This document shows, piece by piece, positions 34,674-45,523 of a DNA stretch of 64,000 nt. The position numbers and the translations under genes were made by a program. Position 1 is the stretch's first letter; every line of letters starts with the position of its first letter. Source of the DNA: Cephalotus follicularis (taxonomy: Eukaryota > Streptophyta > Magnoliopsida > Oxalidales > Cephalotaceae); NCBI GenBank assembly GCA_001972305.1, contig BDDD01000723.1, positions 124,001 through 188,000 on the forward strand, given 5' to 3'. The notes under the pieces were generated by a model, which was given only the letters and a program-made list of their open reading frames with translations, did no database searches and was not told the origin of the DNA.

Positions 34674-36030
34674 ACCTGACTCTGAATTCGCCGTGCATGT
34701 AGATGGCATCTTGAGGTTCCAAGGAAGGGTTTGTGTTCCGGAGGATGATGGCATAAGGACTGAGCTACTACAGTAAGCTCATAAATCGCATTATAGTGTT
34801 CATCCAGGAAGCTCTAAAATGTGGCATGACCTGAAGAGGAACTACTGGTGGAGCGGAATGAAGAGTGACATTGCCGGGTATGTAGCGAGATGTCTGACTT
34901 GTTAGAGAGTGAAGGCTGAACAGCAAAAGCCTGTCGGTATTTTACAACCATTACCAGTGGCTGAGTGTAAGTGGAAGCATGTGACCATGGATTTTGTATC
35001 TGGCTTGTCGCGGTCACAGAATGGAAAGGAAGCAGTATCGGTTGTAGTGGACAGACTGGCTAAGTCTGCGCACTTTCTTCCGATGAACATGACATATTCG
35101 ATCGAAAAGTTGGCTCGATTATATATCCGGGAGATTGTTAGACTACATGGTGTGCCAGTCAGCATTGTGTGTGATCGTGATGCGAGATTTACTTCAAGGT
35201 TCTGGAAGAAGTTCCAAGCAGCATTGGGAACAACCTTGAGCTTCAGCACTGCGTTTGACCCCCAAATCGATGGACAGCCGGAGCGCACTATATAGACTCT
35301 TGAGGATATGCTCCGTGCTTGTCTCATTGATTTCGCTGGGAGTTGGGAGGATCACATACCACTCATAGAATTCTCCTACAACAACAACTACCATACCAGC
35401 ATTGGGATGGCTCCGTACGAAGCTTTGTACGGAGGAAAGTATAGATCGCCAGTATGTTGGGATGAGTTGGGGGAAGGACAAGTGTTGGGACCTGATATCG
35501 TCCAGGAGACTACTGATAAAGTGGAGATAATCAGGAAGAGATGACTCGCTGCACAGGATCGGTAGAAGTGTTATGCCGACAGGAGGAGGAGGAATCTGGA
35601 GTTCGAGAAGGGAGAACATGTGTTCTTGAGAGTCTCGCCTTCAAAGGGCATACACAGATTCGGCGTGAAAGGGAAGTTAGATCCAAGGTATGTTGGACCA
35701 TATGAAATACTGGACCGAATTGGGGAAGTTGCTGATCACATAGTAGTACCACCCAATCTATCGAATGTGCACAACATATTTCATGTTTCCATGTTAAGGA
35801 AATACGTTCCTGATCCATCTCATATCTTGAGCTATGATCCTAGGTTTCTCAGTAATAAGTTGCCATATGAGGAATGAACGATGCGGATTCTGGATAGACA
35901 AGAAAATGTGTTGCGGAATAAGACAATTCCAATGGTAAAAGTACTGTGGCAGTTCCATGGGGCTGATGAAGCGGCCTGGGAACGTGAAGCGGACATGGTT
36001 GAAACTTTTCCTCACCTGTTTGATATGTAA
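34674..36030 (+). pseudogene. pol: Element E integrase and chromodomain-like tail
   Basis: Broken pieces read the zinc-binding region (about 34790-34920), catalytic core ([47 protein letters not shown]), LIEFSYNNNYHTSIGMAPYE, the GPY/F-type module (KLDPRYVGPYEILD, NIFHVSMLRKYVPD) and a tail (RILDRQENVLRNKTIPMV, WEREADMVETFP) ending in TAA at about 36030, roughly 40 bp before the 3' LTR. At least four stops interrupt it. Confidence 0.9.
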
Positions 36031-36057
36031 AATGAAATTCGAGGACGAATTTTTATA

Positions 36058-36069
36058 AGGAGGGGGGAA
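36058..36069 (+). other. Polypurine tract of element E
   Basis: AAGGAGGGGGGAA directly before the LTR start at 36070. Confidence 0.9.
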
Positions 36070-37084
36070 TGTAATAACCGTAAATTTCAATTAATGTATA
36101 TTGTAACCATGATAAATAAAATATGCATTTAATTGAGATTTAATGTCCAAGTATTATGTTTTATGGTTCTTGGTTGGTTTTGTTGGGTTTAATACAAGGC
36201 TTGAGATGAAAGTGTGTTGTGGTGTGAATAGTGGGGAACAAACAGACGACTGTTTGTATAAACAGCCGACTGTCATAGGGGAACAGTCGACTTGTTGGTT
36301 CGTACAGGCTCCAGCCAACTGTCACAGGGGGACAATAGACTGGAAGGTAAGCGGTGACAGCTGACTACCATTTAAAAATAGTCAACTGGCGAAGTCTGGA
36401 CTGGAAGGCTATGTGTTCCATGAAAACATAGTGTGGCGTGTTGCTTTGTGGACAGGTGTGAGACGACGGATTTCACAAGGTTAAGTGGGATGGATGTGTC
36501 ACAGACTGAGTATACTGATGCATTGGTGTCTCTGACCCTCTGCAACCTACAAGGATCCAAAATCAGTAAGTAATGAGAGAGAGAAAGAAAATGGTAAAAC
36601 TTGAGTTAGAAGAATCATATGGATTGCAAATACGAATTCCTTTATATCAGCTGTTCATGGATGATTTTGAGTGGTGGAAACGTTGAAAGGAGAGAAGTTA
36701 TCTTCTGTGTGTGTGCATGAGGAATTAAAGCAAGTGGAGTTAACTTGGAATAGAAGCTGGGAATTCCATTTTCAGTAAGCTTCTGTCGTCGAATTGCAGT
36801 CACTGTTATGGTTGTTTAGTAGTATATATGTACTAATTACGTATATATATACCTACTGTTTAATGCACCCATAGACTGCTATTGGTTGTTGAAGTTGTGG
36901 AAAGTGAAGTTTTGGAACTTAAAGAGAAGAATCATTTCAACTAATTCTGGGATAGCATTTGAGGTAGGTAGAAGGAATTTATGACATGATTATGATATAT
37001 ATAGCATGCTTTTCATGCTATGATAGCCGATATGTGTTTTCATGTTGATTGAAATTGAATTGGAGGTTGTTTTTATGCATACTA

Positions 37085-38300
37085 TGTAACACCCCCGATT
37101 CGGAACCGGGATCACTCCCGATTCGGGATCGGTGTGTCACACAAAACAGAGTTAAAAACATATCAATATCTGAATCTTAATCATCATCATCACGTGGTGG
37201 TTCTAAAAATCTGAAAACATGTATCATCATGAAACATAAACTGAATCTAAAACATAATCTGAAAACTTTGTCATAAATCAAAAATCACAATACTAGGTCT
37301 ATACACGACCATAACACCACTAAAAACATAACCAGATCAAACTCCTAGATGATCCTCTGAAATAGGGTAACTCTCTCATCACACTTGCCCATGCTGTCCC
37401 TGTAAACCTGCCGCATGGAAAACAAAAACGCGGCTGAGCAAACCTCAGTACGGATATAGAATCATAAAACAGTTTACGAACAGTTTATGAAACAAAACAG
37501 TTACGAAACAACATAGTTACGAATCAAAACAGATACGAATCGAAACAGAACAGATACGAATCAAACAGATCAGTTACGAATCACAACAGAACGAAACCAA
37601 AACTGTATCCAAAATAAAACAGTTTACGAAAACGAAACAATATCAGAAATGAAACAATATCATGCTCAATACAGTATCTGAAACAAGCACGATACGATAC
37701 AAAACATCTTACGAAACGAAACACTTTACAAAACATAGTAGAACATTTTGCGAAATAAAAGGAAACAGTTTCTGAACATTACGAAACAAACAGATTTCGG
37801 AACAAAACAAAGTAAACAGTAAACGATAACGATAACGATAAAAGCGGTAAGATTTCAAAGTTAACTCAAAACAGAAATCTTAAGCAATAAATCAGTTTAA
37901 ACTTACTTTGCAATTGCCCTCGGCAAAATATATAAAACAAGTCCATAACTTGAAACCGTAAAGTGTACCTTTTCAAAACAACGGATCATAACTTTCAAAA
38001 CATACACGAAAACTTTCAAAACATAAGTTCCATACTTCGAAAACATAAAGCATATCTTTCCCAAAACATAGGTTCCATAAACCCATAACATATAACCAAG
38101 TTCATAGTTTTGAAAACATAAAGCATACCTTTCCAAAACATAGGTTCCATAACTCATAACATATAACCAAGTTCATAGTTTTGAAAACATAAAGCATACC
38201 TTTCCAAAACATAGGTTCCATAACTGAGCACATAACATATCAGAAACACATAGTAGCAAGGGAATAGCTAGTTCCACATGCCAAATAGAATTGCAGTGTA
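37085..38300. mobile_element. LTR-like fragment F inside E's 3' LTR
   Basis: Starts TGTAACACCCCCGATTCGG at 37085. On the minus strand this resembles an LTR 3' end like those of A and H. The right edge is inferred only by where the E LTR resumes (TTTCTGCTGAAAA, about 38305). No clear TSD or CA end is visible, so F may be truncated. It is rich in TACGAATC/ACGAAAC direct words (37475-37770) and carries a 71-73 bp tandem repeat. No coding region. Confidence 0.65.
38039..38255 (+). repeat. 71-73 bp tandem repeat in F
   Basis: GAAAACATAAAGCATA starts at 38039, 38112 and 38183, giving about three units. The second and third are nearly identical and the first is diverged. Confidence 0.9.
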
Positions 38301-38336
38301 CGGGTTTCTGCTGAAAAGGAACCTGGGCTTGGACAG

Positions 38337-38464
38337 CCGACTATCTCGAGTGACAGTCGACTGCTTAATTTAAACAGCCGACCGTTTGGAACATTCAGTC
38401 GACTGCTTAATGTATCCAGCTGGCTATTCATATAGAATAGCCGACTGTGTAAGGCAACAATCGA
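38337..38464 (+). repeat. Phased CAGYCGACTG array, E 3' LTR
   Basis: Cores at 38337, 38357, 38378, 38399, 38420, 38441 and 38461 (steps 20, 21, 21, 21, 21, 20). One ~20-bp unit present in the 5' LTR (around 30006) is missing, with the register preserved. One core reads CTGG. Confidence 0.93.
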
Positions 38465-40568
38465 CTGTTCAGAGACAATTTTGCCTCTAATGCCTACTGT
38501 TTAATCTAAATGGAATGAAATTAGAATTGGGTTCATAAGGGATGATTCTAATAATCAACCTCTGATAATTGTAATTGTTTTACAGCAAGTGAACAACTTA
38601 TATAGATCCTTGTAGATTGCATGTAATGTTGTTGAGCGACTATTTTGTGCAATCCTTGAAATGTTAGGCAATCTTACCTATTGCTAGTGCTACTGTTATT
38701 GATGTTCTGTTTTCTTAAAATGATTACAACATCTTTGTTTCAAGGGTTACTAATATTGAACACTATATGCATAGTTATGTTTTAACCACTAAATGATATA
38801 TTCATATTTTGAAGGTTTTCCACTTAATTTGAAAGAAAACCTAATGTTATTGAATTGAGTTCTCTAAGTGAGGACTAGTGAGTGTTTATAGTTTTCGTAA
38901 ACGAAAACTCCATGAAATGTAATGTTTTCTCAAAAGAGATTTTATCAAAGTGTTATATTGCATTACTTATATGTGATATCAGTGATTGATTGTGATTGAG
39001 TGATGCTGTCAGTTTAGTGATCGGAGTGAGTCACTAACTACAGCGGATGTGCCAAGAGTTGGCTCAAGCTTATTCACCCCCCTATCTGCCTTGCAGATCG
39101 TGAGTGTTAACTGCCCGCGAAGTGTCGGCAGTAGTGTTTGCCATTTCTATCATCATCGGAGTGTATGGTGGTATTTAGGCGGTGCATTGGTTGGGCTAGG
39201 AGGTAGCACGAGATGACACCCAATAGTGGTCTTCGAACAAATGATTGAATTGATTGTAGCCTTGTGCGGTATTCTTGTTGATTGATCATTGTAGCCACTT
39301 GGCATGATTTCTTATATACAGTGACATATATAACTGGTTTCAAAATGATAAACTATCATACATGTTTTGCATAATATATTTCTTTGTCATGCATATCTTC
39401 CTGCTTAGCCAAGTGAGGACAACGGCTAATACCTACCTTACAGATTTGCCGAAGTGAAGTGGAGTTAACTACCGAAGCCGTACATGGAGGCTTCTGCTTA
39501 TCTTAAGGTTGTTATGTGTAACGATTATGATGTTTGTAATGAATAAAGTTGCACTCCATTGTTGTATTTACATTTCCATATGTAATATATAACATGTACT
39601 TTTGAGCTTCAGCACGTAGTATGGGCTGCGTGTGCATGCTACCCTTTTAATCCAGTATGTTGTGCTTCCGCAAAAGTTTTAAGTTTTATGTGTTTTTGGA
39701 TAATACTGGATTTATGTTGATATCATATATGTTTGTCAAAACGGGGTGTGACAATACGTACGCTGAGGACGTTGGAGTTATGTACATAGTGTTCGGCTGC
39801 GCTCAAACCCTAAACACCATCATAGGCAATAGTGTAAAGGAGATCCAGGTATGGAACTCAGGGGCAGACTCGCTCGACTTCGCATCATAGACAATAATAG
39901 GCCGAGGATGGGGTTGAACAGGTACTGTTACCTCTCTAGAAAGTGACTGATCACTTAGAAGAAACTTGAGCTCTGGTGCTCAGAAACTCTCTCCTCCGAC
40001 AAGGAATATTTACAAAGGACGCTAGGGAAAAAAATTCCCTCTAGAAAGCTCTCATAGTACTGAAGCTGAAAACTGAAAGATTATCAAGAAACATCATGAA
40101 ATCAATGCATCAATCGAAAGAATGTCCCACTCACAGTTCTCGGCTACGTTCTCTGCTGGCTTACTTTTTCCCTTGCTTGCTACTTCCTCTTCTTTCTCCT
40201 CGCCTGCTTCTTCGTTCTGCTGTGCTCGAACGCTACAACTGCTACTGGTTCAAGCGCTAAAAGAATGGGGAATAAGAAGAAGAAACTAGAGCTCTCTCTC
40301 CAATCTATGAAGACTGAAAACGCCAATTACAAGACTTATCTTGCTAAACTCAACAAAAGCCATCATTTGCCTTGGAAAAAGGAAACTTCCTAAGGAAGCT
40401 TTGCACCTAAGCCTTTTATAAACTACTAATCACACTTTAACCTTGAGCTTAACAACAAAATCCAACTTAAACTTTTCTTTAAACTCAACTAAGCCCAAAG
40501 CCCAAAAAGTGTACACCATAGAATTTATCTCTTAAACTGCTTAAAAGGTTACGGGGCGTTACACGTAC

Positions 40569-40938
40569 TGAGGTTTTCTCATCCGCGTTTTTGTTTTCCT
40601 TGCAATAGGTTTTCAGGGGCATTGGGGGCAAGTGTGAAGAGTGTTTCCTACCGAATGTCAGAGTTTAGATAACAATTAAGCATTACTATTTTAATTGGAT
40701 ATTGTGGTCATGTGTGGACCTTCAGGGATTTTTTTTTGAGACCTTGAGCTTAGTTTTGAATCTGAATATTAATTATGGTTTTTAGTTTATCGTAATGTTT
40801 CAGATTTATGGTTTTGATGATCTTATTAAAGGATAGTTTATCTCATTTTGATATTTTGGAATAAAGGTTTATCCATTGTTGATATGATTCTGTAAGTCAG
40901 TTTAGTGTGACATCCCGATCCCAAATCGGGGCGTTACA
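40569..40938 (+). repeat. LTR A right end
   Basis: The last 370 bp of solo LTR A. Close to the end, CCCGAT (40914-40919) and ATCGGG (40925-40930) can form a short hairpin nine bases before the terminal TTACA. Confidence 0.85.
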
Positions 40939-40943
40939 ATTCT

Positions 40944-41120
40944 CGGACTAAACATATAATTATTCGATATCATTTTATTAAGGATCACATAGAAAGAGAG
41001 GGTATTGAACTTATTTTTGTGCCTACTAAGGACGAAATAGCGGACATTTCCACCAAATCACTCGATGAGCAAACTTTTTCAAAATTTATAATGGAATTAG
41101 GTCTATGTGAAATTGAGTAA
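40944..41120 (+). pseudogene. pol: Sirevirus RNase H C-terminus and pol stop
   Basis: This resumes exactly where the frame broke at 1860: RTKHIIIRYHFIKDHIERE, IELIFVPTKDEIADISTK, ending in ELGLCEIE and TAA at 41118-41120. The tail is the typical end of Copia pol. Its fit to the left piece across 39 kb fixes the insertion boundaries of A. Confidence 0.95.
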
Positions 41121-41478
41121 ATGATGTTATTTGATTGATATATGTTGATTAATTTTATCATTCATGCATCATACCATATTAAATTTTTTTTAAACATTAA
41201 ATTTTTTAGCATTATTAAATTTTTTTTTGCAGAAAACGCTTAAAGCGCCGACGCTTTTAATATAAGCGTCAGCGGTTATGCGCTAAGCGTCGATGCCTTT
41301 AAGTTAAGCGTTGACGGTTAAGACAAAATTATAAATTAATAGCGCCGTCTATTTTAAACGACTCACGAACCGTAAATTTTCTAAAGCTTCTCAGGCACTT
41401 TTTTGAAGTATCCTCACGCCGAAAATTCTTCTAATCCCTCATAAATACTTGCAATTTCATCAAAATCATCATTTCATC
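41121..41478 (+). other. Sirevirus pol to ORF3 spacer with palindrome array
   Basis: AT-rich and non-coding. Four AAGCGNCGACGCTT-type palindromes have cores at 41248, 41269, 41290 and 41311, exactly 21 bp apart each time. This is the only array found outside an LTR. Confidence 0.85.
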
Positions 41479-42436
41479 ATGCTAAGAACCAAAAAGCCTA
41501 ATATTGTATAAGGAGAAAGTTCAAGGGGTAGGAGAAGGGCTGCTAGACAAAGTGTTGAATCCGTTGAGCCTCAATAGATGTTTCCACAACAAGGTGTAAG
41601 GTATCCTCAAGCCTACTATGATAGAAAAATTCTTGCTGGAAAAATATTAGATTTAGATTTCTGCATTTCGGAAAATTTTCCTATGGTGGGTTGGCTTAAT
41701 GGATTGAATTTAGAACCACTATTCGCTATTAATCTACCTTATTACGCAGACTTGATGAAGGAATTCTATGCTAATTTTTGTTTTAGTACTTCAGTTAGTT
41801 TGTCTAAAAGTCTTAATGGCAAGCATATCATGATGAACTATACAACTCTTGCATCTATTTTGGATATTCCGTGTGACGGTTCTAAATCATGGTCTAATAG
41901 AGATTGGGTTGAAGAAAGTGGTTTTAGTAGAGAGGAGTGTGTGCACTTACTGTTTGGAGAACGTGCACAAGTTATTGATAAAATGTATTCTCGAAATCTC
42001 AGTTTGGATTATAGATTTTTGCATAGAGCTATGGTCACACATATTCTACCTAAGTCTTGTGGCTTTGATGAAGTCACACATATGGAAGCATTTACTATGT
42101 TTCATATTATTATTGGTAGGAGAATTAATATACCTTTGTTGATCTTTAATCATATGAAGGCTATGCACTCTCGTGAAAATGCAAGACTAGCTTATGGTAA
42201 TATAATTACCAAAATCCTTATACATTTTGGTATTGATCTTGATGAGGAAGTGCATCATACACTTCAAAGTGATGATAAACTGGGAAAGGGAACCCTTGGT
42301 AGAATGGGGTTTAAAAAGCATATGAGACTTGGAACTTGGATTCCAAGAGATGAAGACTCTAATAGAATTAGTGGGGAAGAAGAAGGAGAAGCGCAAGAAG
42401 TTCAAGATGAAGAAGAGATAGCTCCACAGCTTGTGC
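41479..42436 (+). pseudogene. Sirevirus third ORF (env-like position), first part
   Basis: A candidate ATG at 41479 opens a basic start, broken by stops near 41507 and 41575. A 287-codon open frame then runs from 41578 to the insertion (DLDFCISENFPMVGWLNG, LPYYADLMKEFYANFCFS, TTLASILDIPCDGSKSW, THILPKSCGFDEVTHMEAF, LGTWIPRDEDSNRISGEE). The last two residues and TAA of that frame come from LTR G. Its place between pol and the PPT/3' LTR is where Sireviruses of the SIRE1 type carry an env-like gene. I do not see a convincing signal peptide or membrane segment in this part. Similar plant proteins are sometimes annotated only as putative transposon proteins. Function unknown; envelope activity is not implied. 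Confidence 0.75.
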
Positions 42437-44794
42437 TGTAACACCCCGCGCTCTGAGGATGGACACGTGGCACTACTCTCAATCCAATACACAATACAAT
42501 GACCGGGACTAGCAATATAAAAATACGAAAAAACTAAAAACTTTACAATACATCTCAATGTGCTGAAGATACAATAATCCTTCCATATGATACAAGCTAT
42601 CAATCTTTTCAAAACAGTTTACAATACAACCTCTGCCAAAACAAAACGGTAATGCGGTCAAATGAATCTTCAATTCTTCTGTCCGTTGTAACTTGCTGCC
42701 ATACCTGTGCCACACAAGAATGCACACACAGCCCCACCCCGTAGGATGGGGTTAGAGACAAGGCTAGCAGAACCCCCATGCAATATTTATGCATGTACAA
42801 TGTGCAATATCTGTGGCAGATTATACAATATCAATGTGCTGTGTATAGTATCAATGCATGATATGGCAAATACATGCATACAATCGGTGATCTAACCATC
42901 CATATGACACTGGCCCATAACAGAGCATATGGATAGAATCTATAACAATCAATCAATAGCAGACACTCAGTGGTGGTGCATAAAACACCCAATCAATCAA
43001 TCATATCCTATAGAGCATGCGACCTCAGGTGAAGACAATGTCAGGTAGTAACAATGATCAATCCCACGGAAGGTAGTCCTTCGAAAAGGGTGGGAGATCT
43101 ATCTACTTATCTCAGACTGATCAGGTATGGGTCTCATAGATCTTCCAGCCCACAACTGAGTTAATACAGTATAGATGAGCATCAACCATGGAGGAGCTAC
43201 TACCTTCGGGGAGCTACGGCCCTCTGGGTGCATCAATCGCCAGTCGCTAATAGTACTGCTCGTCAGTAGGTCAATACAATAAATGACACGATCGACGAAA
43301 TAGGTGGACAAAGTCGACAGCCTAACATGCCGATGCGGGTCATAAGGTCGCTCTATAGGATCCATACAATACAATCAATATGTCAATACAATGCCAATAA
43401 GTGGTGATATCTAATGGAGAAAATGGAATGTGCGTCCAACGTTTCGAACTTAGATTCACAGCACCTATGGCTCAATAAATCAATCAATCGATAGCTAATA
43501 GATGGTGACAATCAAATTAACGAGATAGGAAAGAACATCTATCTGGTCAAAGAGAGTCACTGGGTCATCATCTATGGCCTAATCATGTCACTTTATCAAT
43601 TCAATCATTGAAAACCATGGAAAACTGTGTTTCAAATGCTTGAATACCTCAAGTGAGGCTCCAGTCAAGCGACAATGTAAAAAGAAGTTGAAAACTAGCT
43701 TTAAAACATCAATTTTCCAAAATAGGGCGTTGGGTGTTGACGCTCAACATTGACTTTCAATAGTAGATTGATGGGCGTCAACGCCCTTGGTAGAAGGCGT
43801 CGACGTGCATCGTGTCTCTAAAAACCAGTAGGTTTAGGCCTTAACGTCCTCGGTTCAAGGCGTTGACGCATAAACTGAAAATGTTGACACTGAGATGGCT
43901 CATATGATTTACGTTGACCTCTTACCTGGGAGAAAGAAATCCCAAGTCGTACGTGTCGATGCCAAAGATACACGTTGATGCTAACTTCAAATAAAACCTC
44001 AGTAAAACAATCCAGGAGATCAAGGCGTTGAGGCCAATGGGCTAGGCATCAACTTCTATGCTGGGAAAACCATTTTTCAGCAGAAAAAGTAGCTGATCTC
44101 AGGTCAAAATCCACTTTAAAGTCATTCTTTGAAAACCAAGGGTTAAAACCACTCCTTCAAGGTTAGTAAAACTTGTTACAACCTTCAATTTACAGTTCCA
44201 ATCTTCCTAGATCAGTTAGATCAAGGATTCAATTTAAAAACCCTTATTCCACAATTCTATGCAATACAATCACTCAATCATTCAATTCAATCAATCAATC
44301 AGTCAAACAATAGACAGTTCAAGTAGAGAATCCTACCTATAATTGGAGCTTCAACAGTTAAGCTAACAATCAATCAATCAGCTGGAAGCACTTGAAAACC
44401 CAGATGCTATCTTGCTCAAGCCAAAGAGAAGTGAGACTTCAATTGTTATTTGCTGATGGAGGAGCCAATCCGGAGCTGCTGGGAAGAAGAGAAGGCTACT
44501 CAGCTAGGGAGAGAAGGAGAATGATAGAGAGAGAAGGAGAGGAATGGAGAAATGAGGAGATTTAGGGAAAAAGGTTAAGGATTGACTTATATAGTCAATC
44601 CAGGCAACTTTTTCGAAACTCAGCCCAAAATACCCCAACTATGCATGCATATGATCAATACGATAAGTAATAGGTATAAGAATACCTCAATTCAATCATC
44701 TCTCAATGTCCAATAAAATCCAATACAGTTCAATACGGTACAATGTATGCATGAACAGTGCTTAATAGTACAAAAGGGGATTCGGGTCGTTACA
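42437..44794 (-). mobile_element. Solo LTR G (B family) inside ORF3
   Basis: 2358 bp, minus-oriented, starting TGTAACGACCCGAATCCCC and ending GCGGGGTGTTACA, colinear with the B LTRs. Flanking 5-mers TGTGC (42432-42436) and TGTTC (44795-44799) match at 4 of 5. Removing it rejoins the ORF3 frame. A TATA candidate is at 44587-44594 (minus). It contains cores in GGCGTTGACGCC-type palindromes (43737-44052). Confidence 0.93.
43737..44052 (-). repeat. Palindrome doublets in LTR G
   Basis: Cores at about 43737, 43750, 43778/43800, 43841/43863/43884, 43914, 43956/43975 and 44028/44049. Within-group steps are 22, 22, 21, 19 and 21 bp. Arms are mostly GGCG..CGCC rather than the GACGT..ACGTC of relative B, and cores are mostly TTGA/TCAA. 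Confidence 0.8.
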
Positions 44795-44799
44795 TGTTC

Positions 44800-45077
44800 C
44801 CAGTCCTACGTTTTCTATTAGTCAGTTTGAACAGATTATGGAAGCTATACATGGTATTGAAAGCAGTCAAAGAAGTATAGATAACAAACAAAGGTGTATT
44901 GAAAGAATACAAAGAAGACTTAAAAGAAAATTAATTGAGAAAGGACTTATTGGAAACGAGGGCATCACACCTTCCTCGAGTCAAGAAAATGAAACAACGA
45001 ATCAAAACACCGATATTGAGGATCTTGGAGATGGAGCTGATGATAGAATGGATGATTTATCATTAGTTTATGCTTGA
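44800..45077 (+). pseudogene. Sirevirus third ORF, C-terminal part
   Basis: This resumes in frame after LTR G: FSISQFEQIMEAIHGIESSQ, then a heptad-like charged stretch (RSIDNKQRCIERIQRRLKRK) that looks like a short coiled coil, and an acidic tail (DIEDLGDGADDRMDDLS) ending in TGA at 45075-45077. A coiled coil near the C-terminus has been described for SIRE1-type env-like proteins; here it is only a pattern seen by eye. Confidence 0.75.
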
Positions 45078-45411
45078 ATTTGTAATATTTCTATTTTCGA
45101 TGCTTAAGTTTACTGTTTAATGCTTAAGTTTCATGTTTAAAGTTTTTCTAGTCCACTTTTTGATGTTTACAAAAAAGGGGGAGAAATGCAATGCAAAGAA
45201 ACAAGGGGAGAATTGCATAAGTTGAGGGGAAGCAATGCAAAAATTAAGGGGGAGTATTCCTTAATGTTTTATTTGTGCAGGGGATGCAGGTGGTTAACTT
45301 ATACAGATGCTTGGGAAGTATTTCATACATACTATTTATGTTTTACTCATACTTTTATGCTTAACTTATGATTTTATGGCAAATTTTTGTCATCATCAAA
45401 AAGGGGGAGAT
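45078..45411 (+). other. Sirevirus 3' untranslated region with repeated PPTs
   Basis: GGGGGAG-type purine tracts recur: AAAAAAGGGGGAGAAA near 45171, AAGGGGAGAA near 45210, AAGGGGGAG near 45246, and the LTR-proximal AAAAAGGGGGAGAT at 45398-45411. Multiple PPT-like tracts before the 3' LTR are a Sirevirus hallmark. Confidence 0.88.
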
Positions 45412-45523
45412 TGTTGACATTTTTGTCTCAATCCTAATTTTGATGATAACATATTTGCAACTAATGATTTCGGTATATGTGCAAGATAAGACAGATGATG
45501 TAAAAAAGAATTGAGCTAAAGCG

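Larger units (their letters stand above)
28795..39753 (+). mobile_element. Gypsy chromovirus-like element E inside C's 5' LTR
   Basis: LTRs start TGTAATAACCGTAAATT and end GGTGTGACA. The PBS, gag-pol remnants and PPT are present. The insertion point is confirmed by the uninterrupted left C LTR at about 14505. Flanking 5-mers GTAGG (28790-28794) and ATACG (39754-39758) match only at 3 of 5, so the TSD has decayed or the right junction was altered. The coding region has more stops than D. Confidence 0.93.
36070..39753 (+). repeat. 3' LTR of element E, split by fragment F
   Basis: Colinear with the 5' LTR except for the insertion at 37085 to about 38300. The first palindrome cluster is degraded (36240-36390), and the second (38337-38464) has seven cores instead of eight. 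Confidence 0.92.
12726..40563 (-). mobile_element. Gag-only Gypsy element C inside LTR A
   Basis: Flanked by the perfect TSD CGTAC (12721-12725 and 40564-40568). Its LTRs start TGTAACGCCCCGTAAC and end GGTCCTGTCA on the minus strand; they are about 2546 and 2560 bp after subtracting insertions D and E. Only 1648 bp lie between the LTRs (25392-27039): PPT, gag remnants and PBS, with no protease, RT, RNase H or integrase sequence. It is therefore a non-autonomous derivative as it stands. The two LTRs serve as each other's empty sites for D and E. Confidence 0.92.
27040..40563 (-). repeat. 5' LTR of C, split by element E
   Basis: LTR pieces are 27040-28794 and about 39759-40563. It is colinear with the left LTR, including CCGAGGAC-type words and the tandem duplication. 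A TATA candidate lies at about 40413-40422 (minus). Confidence 0.92.
1861..40938 (+). mobile_element. Solo LTR A (Gypsy-type) expanded into a 39-kb nest by later insertions
   Basis: The insert starts TGTAATATCCCGATTC at 1861 and ends GGGGCGTTACA at 40938. It is flanked by the perfect 5-bp duplication ATTCT (1856-1860 and 40939-40943), and removing it restores the Copia RNase H reading frame. LTR A's own sequence survives as three pieces: 1861-2421, about 11177-12725 and about 40569-40938, roughly 2.5 kb in all. No gag, pol, PBS or second LTR belongs to it, so it is a solo LTR, the usual product of recombination between the two LTRs of a full element. Elements B and C lie inside it. Gypsy-type is inferred from the TGTAAYAYCCCG start and length. 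Confidence 0.9.
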
